Source of the DNA: Acidimicrobiales bacterium
Lineage (GTDB): Bacteria > Actinomycetota > Acidimicrobiia > Acidimicrobiales > VFJN01
Reading direction: 5' to 3'
NCBI GenBank assembly: GCA_035316325.1
Contig: DATHJB010000159.1
Location: 1 to 33,283, forward strand
DNA: 33,283 nucleotides
Shown: positions 1 through 8,174 of the stretch, piece by piece
Layout of the letters: each line of letters starts with the position of its first letter
Numbering within the stretch: position 1 is the first letter of the stretch
The notes under the pieces: model-generated
What the model was told of the DNA's origin: nothing
What the model saw: the letters and a program-made list of their open reading frames with translations, nothing else
Database searches by the model: none
Position numbers and translations under genes: made by a program

Positions 1-223
1 CGGCCGCCTCGACCCTCGGGTAGCTGGTCGACGTCTTGGCGGCGCAGAACGCCACCAGCGGCGGGTCGAGCGACACCGAGAAGAACGAGCCCACGGCCAG
101 CCCCACGGGACCGTCGGGCGTGGTCGAGGTGATCACGGTGACCCCGGTCGGGAAGTGCCCCAGCACCTGGCGGAAGCGGGCGGTGTCGATCACGGGAGGA
201 GCGGAACCGTCGGCGGCGTTCAC
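1..223 (-). CDS. Flavin reductase family protein, 3' part cut off by window edge
   Basis: This is the N-terminal 74 codons of a flavin reductase-like (HpaC/FMN-binding split-barrel) protein; the rest lies beyond the left edge. The sequence contains the family-typical stretch FRQVLGHFPTGVTVIT, followed by a VGSFFSVSLDPPLVAF strand that in this family binds FMN. Such enzymes reduce FMN/FAD with NAD(P)H, usually for a partner monooxygenase, or use flavin as a bound cofactor; no partner is visible here. I chose the GTG at 223, which gives 16 residues before the conserved block. An in-frame ATG at 283 would add a Pro/Ala-rich leader, but that leader is exactly copy A of a repeat that is non-coding elsewhere in the window. 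The family call is firm; the substrate is unknown. Confidence 0.8.
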   Translation of the reverse strand, partial: MNAADGSAPPVIDTARFRQVLGHFPTGVTVITSTTPDGPVGLAVGSFFSVSLDPPLVAFCAAKTSTSYPRVEAA

Positions 224-236
224 AGGAGAAGCTTGC

Positions 237-287
237 CTCGGCGCAGCCGAGTCCGCTTGGGGCGGCGGCGGGGTGGTTGGCATGGGG
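237..287 (-). repeat. Twin-hairpin repeat, copy A
   Basis: Read on the minus strand, this 51-bp stretch matches copy C (14153-14203) at 47 of 51 positions without gaps, and matches copy B (1275-1326) with a one-base indel. It contains two small hairpins: CCGC-CCCAA-GCGG, then CTCGGC-TGC-GCCGAG at 237-251. It ends 14 bp before the flavin reductase GTG start. Confidence 0.8.
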
Positions 288-288
288 C

Positions 289-294
289 ACCCTA
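289..294 (-). promoter_or_regulatory. Possible -10 box upstream of repeat copy A
   Basis: TAGGGT on the minus strand ends 5 bp before the in-frame ATG at 283. If used, it would give a leaderless start at 283 and would make the repeat coding. The spacing is one base shorter than at the other genes here, so this is weak. Confidence 0.3.
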
Positions 295-301
295 TCCAGC
301 G

Positions 302-320
302 ACCTGACGCCGGGTCAGGT
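302..320 (-). terminator. Hairpin after the MBL hydrolase gene
   Basis: A perfect 7-bp stem, ACCTGAC/GTCAGGT with loop GCCGG, starts 5 bp beyond the MBL stop codon. It has no U-tract. It also resembles loosely (TGAC..GGTCA) the palindrome at 2239-2256, so an operator role for the next gene cannot be excluded. Confidence 0.45.
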
Positions 321-325
321 GCGGC

Positions 326-1168
326 TCAGCCGCCGAAGGAGAGGGTGAGGCCCTCGTAGGCGGCCACGACCTCCTCCAGCGACGTCGACTCGGCGGCGCT
401 GCGGGCGTCGCGCAGCAGCCGGTCGACCTGGTCGTCGTCGTGCGCCGGGTCGTGGTGGAACAGGGCCAGGCGCTTGGCCCCGGCCTCCTGCGCCACGAAC
501 ACCGCGTACTCGACGGTGCAGTGCCCCCAGAACGACTTCTCGGCGAACTCGGCCTTCGTGTACTGGGCGTCGTGGATCACCAGGTCGGCGCCGTCGCACA
601 GCTCCAGCACCTCGTCGGTCACGGCGTGGCTGCCGTCGAGCGGCATCTGGTGGTCGGACAGGTAGGCGACGCTGGCGCCGCCCATCTCCACGCGGTAGCC
701 GTTGGTCGACCCGCAGTGGGGCACCTCCCGCACCCGCACCTTGGCGCCGTTGAACGCCAGGTCGGCATCGCTCACGTCGTGGAAGCGGATGCGGCCGTAC
801 AGCTCCTCCAGCGTGACCGGGAAGTACGGCGGACAGACGAAGTGGTGGAAGGCCTCGTCGAGCGAGCTCTCCTCCTGGGCCGGGCCGTACACGTCGAGCT
901 CGGCGCCGGCGGCCAGGATCGGAGCGAAGAACGGGAGGCCCTGCACGTGGTCCCAGTGGAGGTGGGTGACGAGCGCCGACCCTCGGAAGCTGCCGTCTCG
1001 TGGCAGGGTTCGCCCCCACTGGCGGAGCCCGGTGCCGAGGTCGAGCACGATCGGGTCGTGGCCGGGCGCGTCGAGAGCCACACACGACGTGTTGCCTCCG
1101 TAGCGACGGTTCTCATCGCATGGGCATGGGGTCGAACCCCGGACTCCGTAAAACGAGACGTTCAGCAA
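326..1168 (-). CDS. MBL-fold metallohydrolase (phosphodiesterase/RNase Z-like)
   Basis: A cytoplasmic metallo-beta-lactamase-fold hydrolase of about 280 residues. The zinc-binding HxHxDH motif is visible as THLHWDHVQG, with later ligand segments SDH, IHDAQYT and a C-terminal FHHDPAHDD. The N-terminal VRGSTPCP...YGGNTSC is typical of the cAMP-phosphodiesterase/RNase Z-like subgroup annotated simply as MBL-fold hydrolases; the substrate is not predictable. The start is uncertain. The conserved part begins LNVSFYGVRGST, and a TTG at 1168 has a GGGGG element 5 nt upstream. A GTG at 1186 is the alternative, and the frame stays open to 1297. The gene diverges from the alpha/beta hydrolase at 1346, and the flavin reductase lies downstream on the same strand. 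Confidence 0.82.
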   Translation of the reverse strand: MLNVSFYGVRGSTPCPCDENRRYGGNTSCVALDAPGHDPIVLDLGTGLRQWGRTLPRDGSFRGSALVTHLHWDHVQGLPFFAPILAAGAELDVYGPAQEESSLDEAFHHFVCPPYFPVTLEELYGRIRFHDVSDADLAFNGAKVRVREVPHCGSTNGYRVEMGGASVAYLSDHQMPLDGSHAVTDEVLELCDGADLVIHDAQYTKAEFAEKSFWGHCTVEYAVFVAQEAGAKRLALFHHDPAHDDDQVDRLLRDARSAAESTSLEEVVAAYEGLTLSFGG

Positions 1169-1274
1169 ACGTTCCCCCGAGAGCACCCCTGTGTGTTGGG
1201 CGACGTTACCCAAGCCGGTCGCGCACCAGCCCGGGGTGTGACGACAATCACCAGGTTGGACAGCCTCCGGCGAG

Positions 1275-1326
1275 CCCATACCAGCCACCCCCGCCACCGC
1301 CCCGAGCGGACTCGGCCGGCGCCGAG
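1275..1326 (+). repeat. Twin-hairpin repeat, copy B
   Basis: Second copy of the repeat, in the same orientation as the gene it precedes. The first hairpin is CCGC-CCCGA-GCGG. The second, at 1311-1326, is CTCGGC-CGGC-GCCGAG: the 6-bp stem is identical to the other copies while the loop has four bases instead of three. Confidence 0.75.
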
Positions 1327-1331
1327 GCCAT

Positions 1332-1337
1332 TAGCTT
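1332..1337 (+). promoter_or_regulatory. -10 box (TAGCTT) of the alpha/beta hydrolase gene
   Basis: TAGCTT lies 8 bp before the ATG at 1346 and no Shine-Dalgarno sequence is present, so a leaderless transcript is likely. The box lies 5 bp after repeat copy B. Confidence 0.55.
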
Positions 1338-1345
1338 GATGCGCC

Positions 1346-2227
1346 ATGACGACGGGCATCAGCGAAGGCACGGTCGAGGCGAACGGGCTGCGGTTCGGAT
1401 ACCTCGCCGCGGGCGACTCCGGTCCGCTGGCATTGTGCCTCCACGGCTTCCCCGATTCGGCGTGGACGTGGCGGCACCTGCTGCCTCTGCTCGCCGACGC
1501 CGGGTACCGGGCGGTCGCTCCGTGGCTGCGGGGCTACGCGCCCACGTCGGTGCCCGACGACGGCGTGTACCAGCTGGCGATGGTCGGCCGCGACGCGTCG
1601 GCGCTCCACGCCGCGCTCGGCGGCGACTCGGAAGCCGTGCTCATCGGCCACGACTGGGGAGCGATGGCGTCGTACGCCGCGGTGCACGACGCGCCCTGGC
1701 GTCGGCTGGTGACGCTGGCGGTGCCGCCGACGGGCGCCGTGACCGCCGGGTTCTTCAGCTACGACCAGTTGCAGCGGTCCTGGTACATGTTCCTCTTCCA
1801 GCACCCGCTGGCCGAGATGGCGGTGTCGATGGGCGACCTGGAGTTCATCGACCGGCTGTGGGCCGACTGGTCGCCCGGCTACGACGCGACCGAGGACGTG
1901 CCCCACGTGAAGGAGTCCCTGCGCGACCCGGCCAACCTGGCCGCGGCGCTCGGCTACTACCGGGCGACGCTCGGCGGCGTGGGCCTCAGCACCGACCCGG
2001 AGATCATCGCCCTGGACTCGGCGGCGTCGGGCCCGGTGCCCGTGCCGACCCTGTACCTGCACGGCCAGGACGACGGCTGCATGGGCGTCGAGTTCGCCGA
2101 GGCAGCCCGGCCCTTCCTCCCGGCCGAGGGCTCGCGGGTGGAGGTGGTCGAGAAATCCGGCCACTTCCTGCACCTCGAACGCCCTGACGTGGTCAACCCA
2201 CTGATCCTGGAGTTTTTGCACGGCTGA
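1346..2227 (+). CDS. Alpha/beta hydrolase, epoxide hydrolase-like
   Basis: A 293-residue alpha/beta-fold hydrolase. The oxyanion-hole motif HGFPDS is at residues 33-38. The nucleophile elbow GHDWGA has Asp103 rather than serine, and the catalytic histidine is His273 in GHFLHLERP. An Asp nucleophile at this position is the hallmark of soluble epoxide hydrolases and haloalkane dehalogenases; the WGA elbow and the WTWRHLLPLL start favour epoxide hydrolase. An acidic triad member is likely in HGQDDG. The length fits the family. The substrate could be a lipid or xenobiotic epoxide, but nothing nearby settles it. The gene is preceded by repeat copy B and a leaderless-type promoter, and is followed closely by the amidohydrolase gene, which has its own operator and ribosome site. 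Confidence 0.85.
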   Translation: MTTGISEGTVEANGLRFGYLAAGDSGPLALCLHGFPDSAWTWRHLLPLLADAGYRAVAPWLRGYAPTSVPDDGVYQLAMVGRDASALHAALGGDSEAVLIGHDWGAMASYAAVHDAPWRRLVTLAVPPTGAVTAGFFSYDQLQRSWYMFLFQHPLAEMAVSMGDLEFIDRLWADWSPGYDATEDVPHVKESLRDPANLAAALGYYRATLGGVGLSTDPEIIALDSAASGPVPVPTLYLHGQDDGCMGVEFAEAARPFLPAEGSRVEVVEKSGHFLHLERPDVVNPLILEFLHG

Positions 2228-2238
2228 CGCAGATTTAT

Positions 2239-2256
2239 CTTGACCTGCGGGTCAAG
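2239..2256. promoter_or_regulatory. Palindromic operator, copy 1
   Basis: CTTGACCTGCGGGTCAAG is a palindrome with one mismatched pair. It is identical at 17 of 18 positions to the perfect palindrome at 17998-18015. TTGACC within it could serve as a -35 box with TTGCCT 17 bp further on. It lies 48 bp before the amidohydrolase start. Confidence 0.65.
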
Positions 2257-2303
2257 AGGTGGTTGCCTGGAGGTCACCACGCAGGCGTAAGGGGGAAGGC
2301 GCT

Positions 2304-4022
<1,719 letters not shown>

Positions 4023-4048
4023 CCCCAGCTCCCCCACCCCAGCCCGCT

Positions 4049-4082
4049 GCGGCCCCCGGCGTTCCCAGTCGCCAGGGGCCGC
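4049..4082. terminator. Bidirectional hairpin between convergent genes (amidohydrolase/fic)
   Basis: The stem is GCGGCCCC/GGGGCCGC, then a C-A mismatch, then GGCG/CGCC, closing an 8-nt loop. It sits in the 73-bp gap between two convergent stop codons. There is no U-tract, as is usual for actinobacterial terminators. Confidence 0.6.
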
Positions 4083-4095
4083 TGCGCGCGAGGAA

Positions 4096-5271
4096 CTAGC
4101 TCGTCAGGATGTCGAATATGGCATCCGACCGGAAGACGCGGCCGTAGCCGCGGCCTGTCGCCTCGCGCAGTACTCCCAGCCCGACCAGACGACCGATGCT
4201 GTTGTTTGCCGCTGCGAACGTGACCTTGTGCCGGCTCGCCGCCCACGAGGCCGTCACGACCGGTTGCCCGATCAACTCCTCGGCGATCGCCACGGCCACA
4301 CCTCGGACCTTCTCGGAGCGCAGGAGTGCCCGGACCTCTATCTGGTGACGCAGCAGGTCGTTGATGCGACGGACGGTGTCGTCCGCCTGGTCCCGTATCG
4401 CGGCACAGAAGAAGCGGACCCACCTGTTCCAGTCACCGGTGGCACTGACCTCGAACAGGTGGTCCTGGTAGTCGCGCTTGCGCCTCTCGAACCAGGGTGA
4501 GATCTCCAGAAGTGGTTCACGGAGGTCACCCGCGTGGACGAGCTGCAGCAACACCACCAGGCGACCGATGCGGCCGTTGCCGTCGTGGAACGGGTGGAGC
4601 GTTTCGAACTGATGGTGAGCAAGTGCTGCCTGGACCACGATCGGCAGCTCGTTCCGGCGCTTCAGCCACGCGGCCCAGTCGTCCGTCGCCGCCCGCAGGC
4701 GATCGTCCGGTGGAGGTGGGATGAATCGGGCATCGGCGATGGCGCAGCCATCCGAGCCGATGAGGACTTGTGTGGTCCTGATCCGGCCCGACTCAGGTCC
4801 TTCGTCCTTCGTCCCCTTCACGAGCATCTCCTGCACCGTCGACAGGAGCGATGTCGAGATCGGCCGGCCGTCCCGGATCTCGGCGAGGGCGAACTCGGCC
4901 GCGAGCACGTAGTTGAGCACCTCCCTCACCTCGGGCGTCTGAGACGATCCGTCGGCGATGTCGGCCTCCATCACGTCAGCGAATGCCGCATGGGTGCCCT
5001 CGAGCGCCGAGGTGCTGACGGCTTCGCGCCGCAGCAGGGGGCCCCTGAGAAGCATCGGGTTCGGGATCTGCACACCCGCCTGATCGAGTCGCCCCAGGGC
5101 TGCCATCGCCTCGACGACGACGATCCACGTCGCCTGCTCCAACAGGACCGACTCAGGCAGCGGATCGGGAAGGAACGCGAAGTATTCGTAGTCGCGCCCG
5201 AGTCGAGGGTCGTGACCGCTGACGGGCACGAGCTGGCCACCAGGACTGTTTCGCAGAGCCTCAAGATCCAC
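4096..5271 (-). CDS. Fic-domain protein AMPylase, class II (self-inhibited)
   Basis: A 391-residue Fic protein. The active-site motif HPFHDGNGRIGR spans residues 226-237, with catalytic His226 and Mg/phosphate-binding Asp230, and looks fully intact. The N-terminal inhibitory motif is T87-S-A-L-E91-G92, fitting [S/T]xxxE[G/N], whose Glu blocks ATP in class II Fic enzymes. The layout is an N-terminal Fic_N-like segment, the Fic core at about 120-260, and a C-terminal winged-helix-like region (about 330-391) ending GVLREATGRGYGRVFRS. Such enzymes AMPylate themselves or partner proteins. No separate antitoxin gene is present, consistent with internal inhibition. The GTG start follows a TACTAT box by 8 bp. 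The gene is less GC-rich than its neighbours and lies beside an AT-rich gap, which hints at horizontal acquisition. Confidence 0.9.
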   Translation of the reverse strand: MDLEALRNSPGGQLVPVSGHDPRLGRDYEYFAFLPDPLPESVLLEQATWIVVVEAMAALGRLDQAGVQIPNPMLLRGPLLRREAVSTSALEGTHAAFADVMEADIADGSSQTPEVREVLNYVLAAEFALAEIRDGRPISTSLLSTVQEMLVKGTKDEGPESGRIRTTQVLIGSDGCAIADARFIPPPPDDRLRAATDDWAAWLKRRNELPIVVQAALAHHQFETLHPFHDGNGRIGRLVVLLQLVHAGDLREPLLEISPWFERRKRDYQDHLFEVSATGDWNRWVRFFCAAIRDQADDTVRRINDLLRHQIEVRALLRSEKVRGVAVAIAEELIGQPVVTASWAASRHKVTFAAANNSIGRLVGLGVLREATGRGYGRVFRSDAIFDILTS

Positions 5272-5279
5272 GTCGAATG

Positions 5280-5312
5280 ATAGTAGTCCGACAAATACTT
5301 CAATTGTCGGAC
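5280..5312 (-). promoter_or_regulatory. fic promoter with inverted-repeat operator
   Basis: On the minus strand, TACTAT (5280-5285) lies 8 bp before the GTG start. Immediately upstream, GTCCGACAA (5286-5294) and TTGTCGGAC (5304-5312) form a perfect 9-bp inverted repeat with a 9-nt spacer. This covers the spacer and the -35 zone, so a bound protein would block the promoter. Confidence 0.6.
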
Positions 5313-5464
5313 CGGGACTGCAATCGGACTAGCAATTCGAACGGGGAATCGAACTGGCACAACTGAAGTCCGAGCGCTGATACTTTAAATTACATATAGG
5401 TAATTATAGTGCCCTTCACGGCCATGGCCGAGTGGGAGCATCCCTGGTGGGGCATTCTGTTGGG
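5313..5464. other. AT-rich intergenic gap between fic and padR
   Basis: No gene is visible. The stretch around 5378-5408 is strongly AT-rich, unlike the rest of the window. There are short direct repeats (GGACT-CAAT near 5315-5335; TCGAAC near 5337-5355). It may be a remnant of the event that brought in fic. Confidence 0.4.
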
Positions 5465-5500
5465 AGTACTTCTTGACAAGTACTCTGACCGGAGTATTCT
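5465..5500 (+). promoter_or_regulatory. padR promoter with palindromic operator
   Basis: TTGACA (5473-5478), a 16-bp spacer and TATTCT (5495-5500) form the best consensus promoter of the window. The -10 box ends 7 bp before the ATG, giving a leaderless mRNA. The -35 box lies inside the palindrome AGTACTT-N6-AAGTACT (5465-5484), and the similar half-site AGTATT overlaps the -10 box. PadR autorepression is the likely reading. Confidence 0.7.
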
Positions 5501-5507
5501 TCGGCGT

Positions 5508-6155
5508 ATGCCGAGGAAGACACGGTCGAACCCACTGGCTCTGGCGGTGCTGACGTGCCTGCTGGAGAAGGCGATGCATCCGTACGAGATCACGCAGACG
5601 CTCCGGATGCGCCACACGCACGAGGCGGTGCGGCTCAACTTCGGGTCGCTGTACGGGGTCGTCGCCAGCCTCGAGAAGCGTGAGCTGATCCGGGCCGTCG
5701 AGACCGTGCGGGAGGGCAAGCGGCCCGAGCGGACGATCTACGAGATCACCGACGCCGGCCGGGTCGAGGTCGACGAGTGGCTGTCCGACCTGATCGCCAG
5801 CCCCGAGAAGGAGTACCTGCAGTTCGAGGCCGCCCTGGCGCTCATCGGCGCCATGCACCCCGACCGGGTGCTCGAGCTGCTGAAGACCCGCTGCACCGCC
5901 CTCGAGACCCTCATCGAGGAGGAGCAGGCCATGAAGGAGCAGGCCGCCGAGTGGAAGCTCCCCCGCCTGTTCCTGCTGGAGGGCGAGTACATGGCGACCC
6001 TGCGGCAGGCCGAGCTCGAGTGGGTCCGCGGGCTGATCGCCGACATCGAGTCGGGCGAGCTCGACGGCCTCGACGGCTGGCGCACCTGGGCCGAGACCGG
6101 CACCAACGTCTGGGGCTTCGACACCGAGGCCGTCCGCGCCCAGGTCGACGACTGA
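5508..6155 (+). CDS. PadR family transcriptional regulator
   Basis: A 215-residue PadR-like regulator. The winged helix-turn-helix is at residues 1-85: LALAVLTCLLEKAMHPYEI, then the recognition helix around RLNFGSLYGVVASLEKR, then the wing RPERTIYEITDAGR. A C-terminal helical dimerisation region (Vir_C_term type) follows, with the coiled stretch ETLIEEEQAMKEQAAEWK. PadR proteins often repress adjacent multidrug transporters and are released by the drug; here the DrrA/DrrB-type pump lies directly downstream on the same strand. The frame is open further upstream (to 5409), but ATG 5508 gives the canonical PadR N-terminus and fits the leaderless promoter. The palindrome over the -35 box suggests that it controls its own operon. 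Confidence 0.9.
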   Translation: MPRKTRSNPLALAVLTCLLEKAMHPYEITQTLRMRHTHEAVRLNFGSLYGVVASLEKRELIRAVETVREGKRPERTIYEITDAGRVEVDEWLSDLIASPEKEYLQFEAALALIGAMHPDRVLELLKTRCTALETLIEEEQAMKEQAAEWKLPRLFLLEGEYMATLRQAELEWVRGLIADIESGELDGLDGWRTWAETGTNVWGFDTEAVRAQVDD

Positions 6156-6208
6156 CCGCCGTACCCGCAACACCCCACACGACCGCACCTACTGGGAGGA
6201 CACCCACG

Positions 6209-7168
6209 ATGACCGCAACCACCCCCATGGTCGAGGCCCAGGGCCTCACCAAGCGCTTCGGCAAGACCCAGGCGCTGGCCGGCCTCGACCTCGTCGCCGA
6301 CAGCGGCCAGGTGGTCGCCGTGCTCGGGCCGAACGGCGCCGGGAAGACCACCTTCGTCCGCACCATCGCCACGCTGCTGCGGCCCGACAGCGGCACCCTG
6401 CGGGTCGGCGGGGTCGACGTGACCCGCCATCCCGAGCAGGTCCGCCGCATGATCGGCCTGGCCGGGCAGTACGCCGCCGTGGAGGAGGCCATGACCGGCC
6501 GGGAGAACCTCCAGATGGTGGCCCGCCTGTTCGGCCACAGCCGTCGCAGCGCCGCCGCCAGCGCGACGGCCGTGCTCGACCAGCTCGGCCTGAGCGACGC
6601 CGCCGGCCGGCTGGTGCGCACCTACTCCGGCGGCATGCGGCGCCGGCTCGACCTGGGCGCCTCGATGGTCGGCGCACCCCGCCTGCTGCTGCTCGACGAG
6701 CCCACCTCCGGGCTCGACCCCCGCAGCCGCATCGAGCTGTGGGACGCCATCAACGTGATGGTCGACCACGGCACCGACGTGCTGCTCACCACGCAGTACC
6801 TGGAGGAGGCCGACCGGCTGGCCAAGCAGGTGGTCATCATCGACCACGGCAAGGTGATCGCCGAGGGCACGCCGGCCGAGCTGAAGAGCCGGGCGGGCCA
6901 CGACGTCATCGAGCTCCACGCCCACGACGCCGGCGACCTGCCGCAGCTGGCCGAGGTGCTGAGCCGGGTCGGGGTGGAGGCACCCCGGGTCGACGCCGGC
7001 TCCCGGCGGGTGACCGTGCCGGTCGACGGTGGCACCGCCGTCGTCCCTGCCGCCATCCGGGCCATCGACGAGGCCGGCCTGCAGGTCGAGGACATCGCCG
7101 TCCGTCGCCCGACGCTCGACGAGGTCTTCCTCACGCTCACCGGTGAGCCCGCCTCCGACGCCGCCTGA
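6209..7168 (+). CDS. DrrA-type ABC transporter ATP-binding protein
   Basis: A 319-residue ATPase of an ABC-2 exporter, cytoplasmic and membrane-associated. It has Walker A GPNGAGKT, signature YSGGMRRRLDL, Walker B LLLLDEPTSGLD and the switch region around LLTTQYLEEAD. The C-terminal RRPTLDEVFLTLTG block is typical of the DrrA (daunorubicin resistance) family. The ATG at 6209 has GGGAGGA at 6194-6200, 8 nt upstream, unlike the leaderless genes nearby, as expected for an internal gene of the padR operon. With the permease at 7225 it would export a hydrophobic compound, drug or lipid; the substrate is not deducible. Confidence 0.9.
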   Translation: MTATTPMVEAQGLTKRFGKTQALAGLDLVADSGQVVAVLGPNGAGKTTFVRTIATLLRPDSGTLRVGGVDVTRHPEQVRRMIGLAGQYAAVEEAMTGRENLQMVARLFGHSRRSAAASATAVLDQLGLSDAAGRLVRTYSGGMRRRLDLGASMVGAPRLLLLDEPTSGLDPRSRIELWDAINVMVDHGTDVLLTTQYLEEADRLAKQVVIIDHGKVIAEGTPAELKSRAGHDVIELHAHDAGDLPQLAEVLSRVGVEAPRVDAGSRRVTVPVDGGTAVVPAAIRAIDEAGLQVEDIAVRRPTLDEVFLTLTGEPASDAA

Positions 7169-7224
7169 CCCGCCGCCACCCACCCCGCAAGAACGACTCG
7201 ACTCGACTCGAAAGGACAGGAGAG

Positions 7225-8088
7225 ATGAGCTCCATGACCGCAACCACGCTCACGCCGCACGGGCTGGCGGGCGACGAGGCCTTCGTCGTCACCCGCACCG
7301 ACCGGCCGGCGGGCGCCGTCGCCACCACCCTGTCGGTGGCGGCCCGCACCATCCGCAAGTTCGTCCGCACCCCGCAGCTGGTGGTGCTGGGCACCATCCA
7401 GGGCGCCATGTTCCTGCTGATCTTCCGCTACGTGTTCGGCGGGGCGATGGCGACACCGGGCGGCGTCCCGTACGTCGACTTCATGGTGCCGGGCTTCGTG
7501 GTCACCGGCCTGCTGTTCTCCGGCATGACCACGGCGACCGGCACCGCCGAGGACGTCGAGCACGGCTTCTTCGACCGGCTGCGGTCGATGCCCGTGCCTC
7601 GCTGGGCGCTGGTGGCCGGACGGTCGATCGCCGACACCGGCGTGCTCACCTGGAGCCTGCTGGTGACCGCGGCGATCGGCTTCGCCGTCGGCTTCCGCCC
7701 GGACGGCTCGCCGGCCGAGCTGCTGCTGGCCCTCGGCCTGTGCGTGGCCTTCGGCTTCGCCTTCGTGTGGCTGTTCGTCTTCCTCGGGCTGCTGGCCGGC
7801 ACGGCGCAGGCGTCGCAGGGCGTGGCCATGCTGGTGTTCCCGTTCAGCTTCGTGTCGAGCGCCTACGTCCCGGTCGACTCGATGCCCGGCTGGCTGCAGC
7901 CGGTCGCCGAGAACCAGCCGCTCACGGCGATGACCAACGCCGTCCGCTCGCTGTCCCTGGGCAGCCCGGAGGCCGCCGGCCTGTCGCACACCACCGGGTA
8001 CTGGGTGGCGCTGTCGCTGGCGTGGACGGTCGGCCTGGTGGCGGTGTTCGCCCCGCTGGCCGTGGCCAGGTACCGCAAGACGGCCTGA
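7225..8088 (+). CDS. DrrB-type ABC-2 transporter permease
   Basis: A 287-residue membrane permease with about six hydrophobic segments: around residues 50-70, 85-105, 130-160, 170-200, 205-225 and 260-282. The segment GFFDRLRSMPVPRWALVAGR matches the conserved cytoplasmic loop of ABC-2/DrrB permeases. The N-terminus is about 35 residues of hydrophilic sequence. The start at 7225 is preceded by AAAGGA 8 nt upstream; a second ATG at 7234 is possible. The 56-bp gap from the ATPase contains a tandem CGACT pentamer (about 3.4 copies, 7194-7210). It forms the exporter with the preceding gene, and the operon ends at the strong hairpin at 8104. Confidence 0.88.
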   Translation: MSSMTATTLTPHGLAGDEAFVVTRTDRPAGAVATTLSVAARTIRKFVRTPQLVVLGTIQGAMFLLIFRYVFGGAMATPGGVPYVDFMVPGFVVTGLLFSGMTTATGTAEDVEHGFFDRLRSMPVPRWALVAGRSIADTGVLTWSLLVTAAIGFAVGFRPDGSPAELLLALGLCVAFGFAFVWLFVFLGLLAGTAQASQGVAMLVFPFSFVSSAYVPVDSMPGWLQPVAENQPLTAMTNAVRSLSLGSPEAAGLSHTTGYWVALSLAWTVGLVAVFAPLAVARYRKTA

Positions 8089-8103
8089 CACCCCCCACCC
8101 ACC

Positions 8104-8152
8104 GAAACTTCGACAGAGGTGGTCGCTATGGCGCCACCTCTGTCGAAGTTTC
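8104..8152. terminator. Long hairpin H1 between convergent genes (drrB/cocE-like)
   Basis: The arm GAAACTTCGACAGAGGTGG (8104-8122) is perfectly repeated inverted at 8134-8152. Inside, CGC-TATG-GCG adds three pairs. It lies in the 81-bp gap between convergent stop codons. Its apical region is almost identical to that of the hairpin at 25925-25975, although the outer arms differ. Confidence 0.75.
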
Positions 8153-8174
8153 AGGTCAGGTCAGGTCAGTCAGG
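8151..8174. repeat. TCAGG pentamer tandem repeat over a stop codon
   Basis: TCAGG x3, then TCAG, then TCAGG. On the minus strand each unit supplies a TGA. Because the period is five, stops appear in all three frames directly at and after the end of the CocE-like gene. Confidence 0.5.

Noticed and set aside
5328..5358. TTCGAAT/TTCGATT-like sequence resembling a tRNA T-loop, considered as a tRNA remnant or attachment site beside fic.
   Set aside because: The bases flanking the loop do not pair as a T-stem, and no acceptor, D or anticodon arm can be placed.
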